This document shows, in pieces, positions 9,140 to 16,707 of a stretch of DNA of 64,000 bases (position 1 is its first letter; each line of letters starts with the position of its first letter). A program made the translations under genes and the position numbers. The stretch is from Gaiellaceae bacterium. Its GTDB lineage: Bacteria > Actinomycetota > Thermoleophilia > Gaiellales > Gaiellaceae. The stretch covers positions 1 to 64,000 of the forward strand of contig BPGK01000001.1 in NCBI GenBank assembly GCA_026002995.1, read 5' to 3'. The notes beneath the pieces were generated by a model. The model was not told where the DNA came from. It was given only the letters and a program-made list of their open reading frames with translations, and searched no databases.

Positions 9140-10172
9140 GCCCCGCACTCGTCGCGTGCTCGTGCGCGATAAGCGGATAACCCTCACCCACGGCGCAGGC
9201 GGCAAGGCGACACGCGACCTCGTCGAGGCGCTCTTCCTCGACGCGTTCGGTAACGACGCCCTCGCCCCGCTCGGGGACAGCGCCGTGGTGTCGCTGCCGC
9301 CAGGCCGTGTCGCCGTCACCACGGACAGCTACGTCGTCCGTCCACTCGCCTTCCCGGGCGGCGATATCGGCGAGCTCGCGGTGAACGGGACCGTCAACGA
9401 TCTCGCCGTGGCAGGAGCGCGGCCACTCTGGCTTACGGCCGGCTTCGTCCTCGAGGAGGGCTTGCCGATCGACGAGCTGCGGGCGATCGTCACCTCGATG
9501 GCGAGCGCAGCGGGGCACGTGGGAGTCGCCGTGGCCGCGGGTGACACGAAGGTCGTCGAGCGGGGGAAGGCAGACGGCCTCTACGTGACGACGGCGGGGG
9601 TCGGCGTGCTCGAGCACGACGTCGTCCTCGGCCCGGAGCGAGTGCATCCGGGCGACCGGGTGGTCCTCTCCGGCACGCTCGCCGACCACGGCGTCGCGGT
9701 GCTGATCGCGCGCGGCGACCTCAGGCTCGAAGGAGACATCCAGAGCGACACGGCCCCGGTCCACGAGCTCGCCGCGGCGCTGCTCGGGCTCGGGGAGGGG
9801 CTCCGCTGGATGCGCGATCCGACCCGCGGCGGGCTGGCGACCGCGCTGAACGAGCTCGCAGCGCAGTCGGGCCTCGCAGTGAGGCTGCGCGAGGACGCGC
9901 TCCCCATCGAGCCAGCGGTGGCCGCGGCCTGCGAGATCCTCGGGATCGACCCGCTCTACGTGGCGAACGAAGGCAAGCTCGTCGCCGTCGTGGCGCCCGA
10001 CGTCGCTGCGGAGGCGCTCGCCCGCCTCCGCGCGCACCCGCTCGGCGCAGAGGCGGTCGAGATCGGAGCCGTCGAGCCCGAGCCCGAGGGCATGGTGCTG
10101 CTCGACACGGCGCTCGGGGGAAGCCGCATCGTCGACCTCCTGGTCGGAGACCCGCTTCCCAGGATCTGTTGA
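9132..10172 (+). CDS. hypE: Carbamoyl dehydratase HypE
   Basis: Predicted 346 residues from GTG 9132. HypE is a PurM/SelD-fold ATPase that dehydrates the thiocarbamate on its C-terminal cysteine to a thiocyanate and donates the CN ligand. 'LTHGAGGKATRDLVE', 'LGDSAVV', 'GDIGELAVNGTVNDLAVAGA' and 'MRDPTRGGLATALNE' are the ATP-binding and core motifs. The protein ends exactly in 'PRIC', the reactive terminal cysteine. It closes the maturation operon. The following esterase gene overlaps it by TTGA. Confidence 0.95.
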   Translation: MPEPRTRRVLVRDKRITLTHGAGGKATRDLVEALFLDAFGNDALAPLGDSAVVSLPPGRVAVTTDSYVVRPLAFPGGDIGELAVNGTVNDLAVAGARPLWLTAGFVLEEGLPIDELRAIVTSMASAAGHVGVAVAAGDTKVVERGKADGLYVTTAGVGVLEHDVVLGPERVHPGDRVVLSGTLADHGVAVLIARGDLRLEGDIQSDTAPVHELAAALLGLGEGLRWMRDPTRGGLATALNELAAQSGLAVRLREDALPIEPAVAAACEILGIDPLYVANEGKLVAVVAPDVAAEALARLRAHPLGAEAVEIGAVEPEPEGMVLLDTALGGSRIVDLLVGDPLPRIC

Positions 10173-11095
10173 GCACGAGCCTCCATCCGCAAGCGCAGGC
10201 GCTCCTCTCCCACATCGAGGCGCTCGACGATCCCCCGCTCGAGGGGAGCGACCCGGTCGAGGTCCGAGCGCGTCGGAAGGCGCTCGTCCGTCCTTCGACG
10301 GTTCAGCTCGCCGAGGTTCGTGACCTCGTGTGCGCAGGAGTGCGGTGCCGCCTCTACCGCCCCCGAGGAGGCGAGCTCGGGCTCTTCGTCTACCTCCACG
10401 GCGGGGGCTGGGTCGCGGGCGACCTCGACACCCATGACGACGTGAGCAGGCGCTTGGCGGCGGCGAGTGGTCACGCGGTACTCGCCGTGGACTACCGGCT
10501 CGCGCCCGAGCACCCCTTCCCGGCCGCGCTCGAGGACGCCTGCGCGGTCGCCCGCTGGGCGCACGCGAGCGCGGCGCTGGTCGGCTGCGACCCGGACAGA
10601 GTCGCGATCGGGGGCGACTCGGCGGGCGCAAACCTCGCGGCGGTCGTGGCGCAGCGGTCGGCCCTGCCGTTCCGCCTGCAGGTGCTCCTCTACCCCGTGA
10701 CCGACGCCCGCATGACCACGGCCTCCTATGAGAAGTTCCGAGACGGCCCCTGGTTGACGCGCCAAGCGATGACGTGGTACCTCGGCTGCTACCTCGCGGG
10801 CGACGAAGGCGCTCCCGAGGACCCGCGCGTCTCGCCGCTCCTCGCCGAGGACGCCCTTCTCGGCGCCTCGCCGCCAACGCTCGTGCTCACGGCGTCCCAC
10901 GACGTCTTGCGCGACGAAGGGCTGGAGTACGCGAGGCGGCTCGCCGCGGTCGGCGTCGAGGTGACGGTGTCCGAGTACGAGGGGATGTTCCACGGCTTTG
11001 CCGCCTTCGCCGACCGGATCGACGACGGTGCGCGAGCGCTCGCGGAGTGCGGTGCCGCGATCGCGCGCGCTCTCGAGCCCGGCGAGTGCGCCTGA
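10169..11095 (+). CDS. Alpha/beta hydrolase of the hormone-sensitive lipase family
   Basis: Predicted 308 residues from TTG 10169, overlapping the hypE stop by 4 nt. The oxyanion-hole motif 'HGGGW' is near residue 77, the nucleophile elbow 'GGDSAGAN' near 150, the acid in 'ASHDVLRDEG' near 245 and the catalytic His in 'MFHGF' near 275. These are the features of type IV esterases/lipases acting on short or medium acyl esters. No signal peptide is present. Coupling to hypE suggests co-transcription but no obvious functional link to the hydrogenase; the natural substrate is unknown. Confidence 0.88.
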   Translation: MSTSLHPQAQALLSHIEALDDPPLEGSDPVEVRARRKALVRPSTVQLAEVRDLVCAGVRCRLYRPRGGELGLFVYLHGGGWVAGDLDTHDDVSRRLAAASGHAVLAVDYRLAPEHPFPAALEDACAVARWAHASAALVGCDPDRVAIGGDSAGANLAAVVAQRSALPFRLQVLLYPVTDARMTTASYEKFRDGPWLTRQAMTWYLGCYLAGDEGAPEDPRVSPLLAEDALLGASPPTLVLTASHDVLRDEGLEYARRLAAVGVEVTVSEYEGMFHGFAAFADRIDDGARALAECGAAIARALEPGECA

Positions 11096-11160
11096 CAAGC
11101 GAGCCGCCCCCGTGCACTCCGTAGGCTTCGGGCGATGCGTCTCCTCGGCCACTCGCCGCG

Positions 11161-12204
11161 ATGAAGCTCGTCACCGTCGTCGGGAACCGCCCGCAGTTCA
11201 TCAAGAGCGCGCCCGTCTCCGTCGCGCTCCGCGAGGCCGGGATCGAGGAGGTCGTCGTCCACACGGGGCAGCACTACGACCGCGAGCTGTCCGACATCTT
11301 CTTCGAGGAGCTCGGGCTGCCCGCGCCCCGACACCGTCTCGACCTGCACACGGCCGACCCCGAGGCGATGCGCCCCGCGATCGCCGACCGGATCCGCGCC
11401 GAGGCGCCCGACCTCGTGCTCGTCTACGGCGACACGCACTCGACCCTCGCGGGCGCCCGTGCGGCCGGCGACGCTGCCGTCCCCGTCGCGCACGTGGAGG
11501 CGGGACTGCGGAGCGGCGACCTCGCCATGCCCGAGGAGCGCGCTCGCATCGAGGTCGACCGCGTCTCCTGGCTCCTCTTCTGTCCCGACTACCGCTCGCG
11601 CGAGACGCTCGAGCGGGAGGGCGTCCTGGGGCGGATCCACGTCGTCGGCGACGTCATGGCAGATGCCGCGCGCCGCTTCGTTCGCATCGCCCGTGAGCGC
11701 TTCCCGGTGCCGCACGAGCCGCGCTCCTACGTCCTCGCGACGGTGCACCGGGAGGCGAACGTCTTCCAGCCACGGCTCGGACGGATCGTCGCGGGCCTGA
11801 ACCGGCTCGCCGAGCCCGTCGTCTTCCCCGCCCACCCGCGGACACGAGACCAGATCGCGCAAGAGGGGCTCGCGCTCGGCCCGCACGTCCGCGTGGTCGA
11901 GCCGCTCGGATACCTCGAGCTCGCCTCGCTCGCCTCGAGCGCGCGCGTCATCGTCACCGACTCGGGTGGGCTCCAGAAGGAGGCGTACTGGTACGGCGTG
12001 CCCTGCGTGACGCTCCGGCCCTCGACGGAGTGGGTGGACACCGTGCTGACCGGCGCCAACGTGCTCGTCGACGACGATCCCGACGCGCTCGTCGACGCGG
12101 TGTCGAAGGCCCGGATGCCCGAGCGGGCACCGGCGCTCTACGGCGACGGCCACGCCTCCGAGCGGATCGCGCAGGTGCTCCTCGCTACGATGCCCGGCCG
12201 ATGA
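11161..12204 (+). CDS. wecB: UDP-N-acetylglucosamine 2-epimerase
   Basis: Predicted 347 residues. The family interconverts UDP-GlcNAc and UDP-ManNAc (or the 2,3-diacetamido forms in WbpI-type enzymes) for surface polysaccharides. Family motifs include 'VVGNRPQFIKSAPVS', 'HTGQHYDRELSDIFFEELG', 'VYGDTHSTLAGA', 'HVEAGLRSGD', 'TVHREANV' and 'TDSGGLQKEAYWYGVPCVTLR'. It starts a four-gene nucleotide-sugar operon after a 65-bp gap and overlaps the dehydrogenase gene by ATGA. The partner genes resemble Pseudomonas wbpA/B/D, so a WbpI-like role is possible. Confidence 0.9.
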   Translation: MKLVTVVGNRPQFIKSAPVSVALREAGIEEVVVHTGQHYDRELSDIFFEELGLPAPRHRLDLHTADPEAMRPAIADRIRAEAPDLVLVYGDTHSTLAGARAAGDAAVPVAHVEAGLRSGDLAMPEERARIEVDRVSWLLFCPDYRSRETLEREGVLGRIHVVGDVMADAARRFVRIARERFPVPHEPRSYVLATVHREANVFQPRLGRIVAGLNRLAEPVVFPAHPRTRDQIAQEGLALGPHVRVVEPLGYLELASLASSARVIVTDSGGLQKEAYWYGVPCVTLRPSTEWVDTVLTGANVLVDDDPDALVDAVSKARMPERAPALYGDGHASERIAQVLLATMPGR

Positions 12205-13472
12205 CGCCCGAGGTCGCAATCGTGGGCGCCGGCTACGTCGGCGTGCCGCTCGCCCGCGTCTTCGCCGAGGCGGGCCGCACGGTCGTCCTCGTCGACGTCG
12301 ACCGCGAGCGAGTCGAGAGCCTCAATCGCGGCGAGAGCTACGTCGAGGACGTACCGTCGGAGGTCTTGGCGCCGCTCGTCGCGGCGGGGCGGATCGTCGC
12401 GACGACCGACTACGACGCGTTGCGCGAGGCGGACGCGATCCTCGTCGCTCTGCCGACGCCCCTCTCGCGGCAGCGAGAGCCCGACCTCACGATCCTCGTC
12501 TCGGCGGCCGAGGAGATCGCGAAGCGCCTGCGGCCAGGCCACCTCGTCGTGCTCGAGTCGACCACCTACCCCGGCACGACGCGCGAGCAGGTGCTGCCGA
12601 TCCTCGAGGCGGGCAGCGGGCTCGTCGGCGGGCGCGACTTCCATCTCGCCTTCTCGCCGGAGCGTGTCGATCCGGGACGCAGCGACTGGACGACGAAGAA
12701 CGTTCCCAAGGTCGTGGGCGGGATCGACGACGCTTCGACCGAAGCGGCAGCGGCACTCTACGCCTCCGCGATCGACGTCGTGCACCGCGTCTCCTCACCC
12801 GAGGCGGCGGAGCTGACGAAGCTGCTCGAGAACATCTTCCGCTCGGTCAACATCGCGCTCGTCAACGAGCTCGCGCAGCTCTGCGACAGGATGGGCATCG
12901 ACGTCTGGGAGGTCGTGGAGGCGGCTGCCACGAAGCCGTTCGGCTTCATGTCGTTCAAGCCGGGCCCGGGCCTCGGCGGGCACTGCATCCCGATCGACCC
13001 CTTCTACCTCACGTGGAAGGCACGCGAGTTCGGCTTCTACACCGAGTTCATCGAGCTCGCCGGCAAGGTCAACGAGTCGATGCCCTACTTCTGTCGCTCG
13101 CTCGTCTCCCAGGCGTTGAACCACTCTCGGCAGCGCTCGCTGAAGGGCTCGCGGATCCTCATCCTCGGAGTCGCCTACAAGCCGGACATCGCAGACGTGC
13201 GCGAGTCGCCCGCCGTGAAGCTCATCGCCCTCCTGCGCAACGCGGGCGCTGACGTCGCCTACCACGACCCGCACGTACCGGCCTTCGAGGAGAACGGCAT
13301 CGCCATGGAGTCGGTCCCGCTCGAGCCCGCTGCGTACGACTGCGTCGTCATCGTCACCGACCACTCGGCGATCGACTACGAGCAGCTCGTCGAAGAGGCC
13401 GAGCTCGTCGTCGACCTCCGTAACGCCACCGGAGCGAACGGGAAGCGCTCGGACAAGGTCTGGAAGCTGTGA
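12201..13472 (+). CDS. Nucleotide-sugar 6-dehydrogenase (UDP-GlcNAc/ManNAc type)
   Basis: Predicted 423 residues from ATG 12201. It belongs to the UDP-glucose/GDP-mannose dehydrogenase superfamily, which oxidises C6 of a nucleotide sugar to a uronate with two NAD+. An N-terminal Rossmann motif 'VGAGYVGVPLA' is followed by 'ESTTYPGTT', 'FSPERVDPG' and the substrate and catalytic segment 'GLGGHCIPIDPFYLTWKA' with nucleophile C262. The C-terminal domain has 'GVAYKPDIADVRESPAVK'. Sequence style matches WecC/WbpA (UDP-N-acetyl-hexosamine dehydrogenases) better than UDP-glucose enzymes. It is coupled to the epimerase and to the Gfo/Idh gene by 4-nt overlaps. Confidence 0.9.
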   Translation: MTPEVAIVGAGYVGVPLARVFAEAGRTVVLVDVDRERVESLNRGESYVEDVPSEVLAPLVAAGRIVATTDYDALREADAILVALPTPLSRQREPDLTILVSAAEEIAKRLRPGHLVVLESTTYPGTTREQVLPILEAGSGLVGGRDFHLAFSPERVDPGRSDWTTKNVPKVVGGIDDASTEAAAALYASAIDVVHRVSSPEAAELTKLLENIFRSVNIALVNELAQLCDRMGIDVWEVVEAAATKPFGFMSFKPGPGLGGHCIPIDPFYLTWKAREFGFYTEFIELAGKVNESMPYFCRSLVSQALNHSRQRSLKGSRILILGVAYKPDIADVRESPAVKLIALLRNAGADVAYHDPHVPAFEENGIAMESVPLEPAAYDCVVIVTDHSAIDYEQLVEEAELVVDLRNATGANGKRSDKVWKL

Positions 13473-14437
13473 CGCGCGTCGCTGTCGCCGGGCTCGGGCA
13501 CTGGGGGCCGAACCTCGCCCGAAACTTCGCTGAGCTCGCGGAGCTCGTCTGGCTCTGCGACACGGATCCCGAGCGGGAGAGCTTCGCGGCACGCTACCCG
13601 CAGGCCCGCTTCACGACCTCCTTCGACGAGCTCCTCGCGGACGAGTCGCTCGACGCCGTCGTCATCGCGACGCCCGTCCCGACCCACTACGAGCTCGCGA
13701 AGCGAGCGCTCGCGGCGGGCAAGCACGTCCTCGTCGAGAAGCCGCCCGCGATGCGCGCGGAGGAGATGGACGAGCTCGTCGCGCTCGCCGAGGAGCGTGA
13801 GCGGGTGCTCATGCCCGGTCACCTGCTCCTCTACCACCCGGGCGTGCAGAAGGTGAAGCAGATGATCGACGCCGGTGAGCTCGGAGAGGTGCTGTGCGTA
13901 TACGGCAATCGCCAGAACCTCGGGATCATCCGCTCGAACGAGAACGCCCTCTGGTCGCTCGGCGTCCACGACCTCTCGGTCATCCTCTACTTCCTGGACG
14001 AGGATCCGGAGAGCGCGCTCGCAGTCGGACGGGACTTCCTCACGGAGGGGGTCGAGGATGTCGTCTTCTGCTACCTGCGCTTCCCCTCCGGGAAGATCGC
14101 CCACATGCACCTCTCCTGGCTCGACCCGCACAAGATGCGGAAGATGACCGTCGTCGGGACGGAGAAGATGGTCGTCTTCGACGACATGGAGCTCGAGCGC
14201 AAGGTCACGGTGTACGAGAAGGCACCCTGGCGACCGTCCGACCGCTACGGCGAGTGGCAGACGCGGACGGGGGACATCTCGAGCCCGAGGATCGCTCCCG
14301 ACGAGCCGCTCAAGCTGGAGTGCCAGGCGTTCCTCGCGCTCGTGGCAGGGGAGGGCGACCGCCGCAGGGTCGCCGCCGACGGCGCCCGGGTCGTCCGCGC
14401 GCTCGAGATGCTGACGGACTCGCTCCGTGGCCGCTGA
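13469..14437 (+). CDS. Gfo/Idh/MocA-family oxidoreductase, WbpB-like
   Basis: Predicted 322 residues from GTG 13469 (GTGA overlap). N-terminal NAD(P)-binding fold: 'VAGLGHWGPNLARNF', then 'VVIATPVPTHYELAKRAL' and the catalytic-lysine motif 'HVLVEKPPAM'. The C-terminal alpha/beta domain carries 'SLGVHDLSVILYF'. Enzymes of this size beside a nucleotide-sugar 6-dehydrogenase and a hexapeptide acetyltransferase commonly oxidise C3 of UDP-GlcNAcA, making a 3-keto sugar (WbpB/WlbA). The assignment here rests on context plus length; the sequence alone proves only the superfamily. Confidence 0.85.
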   Translation: MTRVAVAGLGHWGPNLARNFAELAELVWLCDTDPERESFAARYPQARFTTSFDELLADESLDAVVIATPVPTHYELAKRALAAGKHVLVEKPPAMRAEEMDELVALAEERERVLMPGHLLLYHPGVQKVKQMIDAGELGEVLCVYGNRQNLGIIRSNENALWSLGVHDLSVILYFLDEDPESALAVGRDFLTEGVEDVVFCYLRFPSGKIAHMHLSWLDPHKMRKMTVVGTEKMVVFDDMELERKVTVYEKAPWRPSDRYGEWQTRTGDISSPRIAPDEPLKLECQAFLALVAGEGDRRRVAADGARVVRALEMLTDSLRGR

Positions 14438-15077
14438 GATCCACCCCACGGCGATCGTCTATCCGGGAACGGTGCTCGGGGAGGGCGTGAAGGTGCTCGA
14501 GAACGCCGTCGTCGGGAAGCAGCCTTCGCTCTCGCCGCGCTCGACGGCGAAGCGCGAGCCGCTGCCCCCCACGGTCATCGGCGACGGGACGATCGTCTCC
14601 ACAGGGGCGATCGTCTTCGCCGGCTCGCGGATCGGGGCCCGCGTCATCCTCGGCGATCAGTCCTGCGTGCGCGAGCGCGTGACGCTCGGCGACGACGTCG
14701 TCCTCGGGCGCGGGTCGCTCATCGAGAACGACACCACCGTCGGGGCGATGACGAAGATCCAGGCGGACGCCTACATCACCGCCTACTCGACGCTCGAGGA
14801 GCACGTCTTCGTCGCGCCCTGCGTGGTGACGACGAACGACGACTTCATGGGCCGCACGGAGCGACGGCACGAGCTGATGCGAGGCCCGACCATCCGTCGA
14901 GGAGCGCGCGTAGGCGGCGGGGCGATCCTCTGCCCCGGCGTCGAGATCGGCGAGGAGGCGTTCGTGGGCGCCGGCGCGGTCGTCACGAAGGACGTGCCGC
15001 CGCGCGTCGTCGTCGTCGGGAACCCGGCGCGCGTCCTCCGGGACGTGCCGCCGGACGAGCTCCTCAGCGCGACTTGA
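14427..15077 (+). CDS. Hexapeptide-repeat acyltransferase, WbpD/WlbB-like
   Basis: Predicted 216 residues from GTG 14427, inside the last 11 nt of the oxidoreductase gene. It is built of left-handed beta-helix repeats ('IHPTAIVYPGTVLGEG', 'VVLGRGSLIENDTTVGAM', 'VGGGAILCPGVEIGEEAFVGAGAVVTKDV', 'VGNPARV'), the signature of acetyl-CoA-dependent sugar N-acetyltransferases. In the Wbp/Wlb pathways such an enzyme acetylates the 3-amino group of a UDP-2,3-diamino-uronate. The matching aminotransferase is not in this cluster. Its end overlaps the convergent protease gene by 14 nt. Confidence 0.85.
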   Translation: MAAEIHPTAIVYPGTVLGEGVKVLENAVVGKQPSLSPRSTAKREPLPPTVIGDGTIVSTGAIVFAGSRIGARVILGDQSCVRERVTLGDDVVLGRGSLIENDTTVGAMTKIQADAYITAYSTLEEHVFVAPCVVTTNDDFMGRTERRHELMRGPTIRRGARVGGGAILCPGVEIGEEAFVGAGAVVTKDVPPRVVVVGNPARVLRDVPPDELLSAT

Positions 15078-16707
15078 CGAGCGTGAGCCGGTAGCGAGCG
15101 AAGCCCGGGCTCGCGATCCGCACCTGCACGAAGTGGATGCCCCTCTCGCTCGCCCGGTAGGCGAGGTACTGCCGCGCACCAGGCCGCGTCGACAGAGCCG
15201 CCCGGAAGCGCACGCTGTCGACGCCCTCGATCGACCTCGCCTGCGGACGCCAGAGCGCGAGGCTGAGATCGACCGGCGCGCCGGGCGCTCGGACTCCCAC
15301 GTACACGCCCTGGCCACGATCGAGGTGCACCGCGTACACGTCGTCCTGGTCGTCCCAGTAGTCGAGCGTCGCGAACAGACGCCGCTCGTCGCCGCGGAGG
15401 CGGTGCGCGCGAGGCCCGAGATCGTCGTTCGTCTCGAACCGGTCCTGCGCCGGGAGCGGCTGTGCGAGCGCTGCGATGGCCGCGGCGACGTCGAGCCGAC
15501 CCCACCCGGTCAGCGCGTCGCGTCCCGGAGCGCAGGCCGCGCAGCCGGTCGCCGGCGTCTGGTCGACCGCCGTCCGCTGGAGGATCGCCGTCACCTGCTC
15601 GGCGCGGAGCTTCGGACGCAGCGCCCGGAGCGTCGCCACCGCGGCGGTCACCTGCGGCGCCGCGAACGACGTGCCCTGCGCGTCCCGGAAGTCCTCCGGC
15701 CCGCAGCTCGAGTACCCCTGCTCCGCGCACTCCGGAAAACGGGCCGTGACCGCACGCGGGAGGAGGGAGAGGATCCGCTCGCCGGGGGCCGCGAGGTCGT
15801 TGTAGACCCGATCGCGGTTCGAGAACCGAGGGACGGTGCCGTCCTCGGCGAGCGCGCTCACGCCGAGGACGTGGGGGAGCGCCGCCGGGTAGCTCGCGTA
15901 CGGCCAGGGCCGCCCGCCGGCGAGGTCGGAGTTGCCGACTGCGGCGACGACGACCACCCCGCGGGAGACCGCAAAGGCCACAGCGTCGGCCTCGAGCCGG
16001 GAGTACGTGTCGCGATCGGGATCGAGCGGGTCGCGCACGCCGCCCAGGCTCATGTTGATGACTCGGGCCCCATTCTCCACCGCCCACGTGATCGCCTGCA
16101 CCTCCGCCTTGACGGGGATCGTCCGCGACCTCGTCACGACCTTCGCGACGAGGAGCTCGGCGGAGGGCGCGAGGCCCGCGATCCCGATCCCGTTCTCGAC
16201 GCCCGCGGCGATGAGCCCGGAGACGAAGGTCCCGTGCCCGAGCGCGTCCGTCCGCGCGGATCCGCCGACGAAGCTCCGCGCCGCGACGATCTTCCCGGCA
16301 AGCTCGGGGTGGCCGGCGTCGACACCCGAGTCGACGACCGCGACGCGGACGGGAGCGAGCGCAGGAAGCGTGAGCCACGACTCGTAGAAGCGGCTCGCCG
16401 ACAGGTACCACTGGCGCGGCACGAGCGGATCGCCCGGGACGAGCGCGAGCCGGCGCGCGCGGAGGAGCTCGACGTAGCGAACCCCGGGCAGCCGCCGGAG
16501 CGAGTCCGTGCTCGAGGCCTCGACGACGAGCGCCGGGAGCGGAGCGAGACTCTCGACCGGGCTCCCCGTCGCGCGTTCGACGGCTCTCGCCACGCGCTGC
16601 GGGTCGGCCCCGGGCTCGAGGCCGACGGCGAAGGTCGCGGAGGCGGCGAGTCCCGGCGCCGCAGCGGCGACCGCGAACGCCGCCGCGACGACGACGAGGT
16701 GCCTCAC
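15064..16707 (-). CDS. Secreted subtilisin-like (S8) serine protease
   Basis: Predicted 547 residues. An N-terminal hydrophobic signal (about 4-22, ending near 'GLAASA') is followed by an inhibitor-like propeptide region (about 25-90). The peptidase S8 domain follows with all catalytic residues: D126 in 'AVVDSGVDAGHP', H158 in 'LGHGTFVSG', N259 in 'AAVGNSD' and S347 in 'QGTSFAAPQV'. About 130 residues after the protease ('DRFETNDDLG' onward) form a beta-rich tail like bacterial pre-peptidase C-terminal domains. No membrane or sortase anchor is seen, so it is probably released. It overlaps the upstream SpoIID/LytB gene's stop by 4 nt. Confidence 0.92.
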   Translation of the reverse strand: MRHLVVVAAAFAVAAAAPGLAASATFAVGLEPGADPQRVARAVERATGSPVESLAPLPALVVEASSTDSLRRLPGVRYVELLRARRLALVPGDPLVPRQWYLSASRFYESWLTLPALAPVRVAVVDSGVDAGHPELAGKIVAARSFVGGSARTDALGHGTFVSGLIAAGVENGIGIAGLAPSAELLVAKVVTRSRTIPVKAEVQAITWAVENGARVINMSLGGVRDPLDPDRDTYSRLEADAVAFAVSRGVVVVAAVGNSDLAGGRPWPYASYPAALPHVLGVSALAEDGTVPRFSNRDRVYNDLAAPGERILSLLPRAVTARFPECAEQGYSSCGPEDFRDAQGTSFAAPQVTAAVATLRALRPKLRAEQVTAILQRTAVDQTPATGCAACAPGRDALTGWGRLDVAAAIAALAQPLPAQDRFETNDDLGPRAHRLRGDERRLFATLDYWDDQDDVYAVHLDRGQGVYVGVRAPGAPVDLSLALWRPQARSIEGVDSVRFRAALSTRPGARQYLAYRASERGIHFVQVRIASPGFARYRLTLVKSR

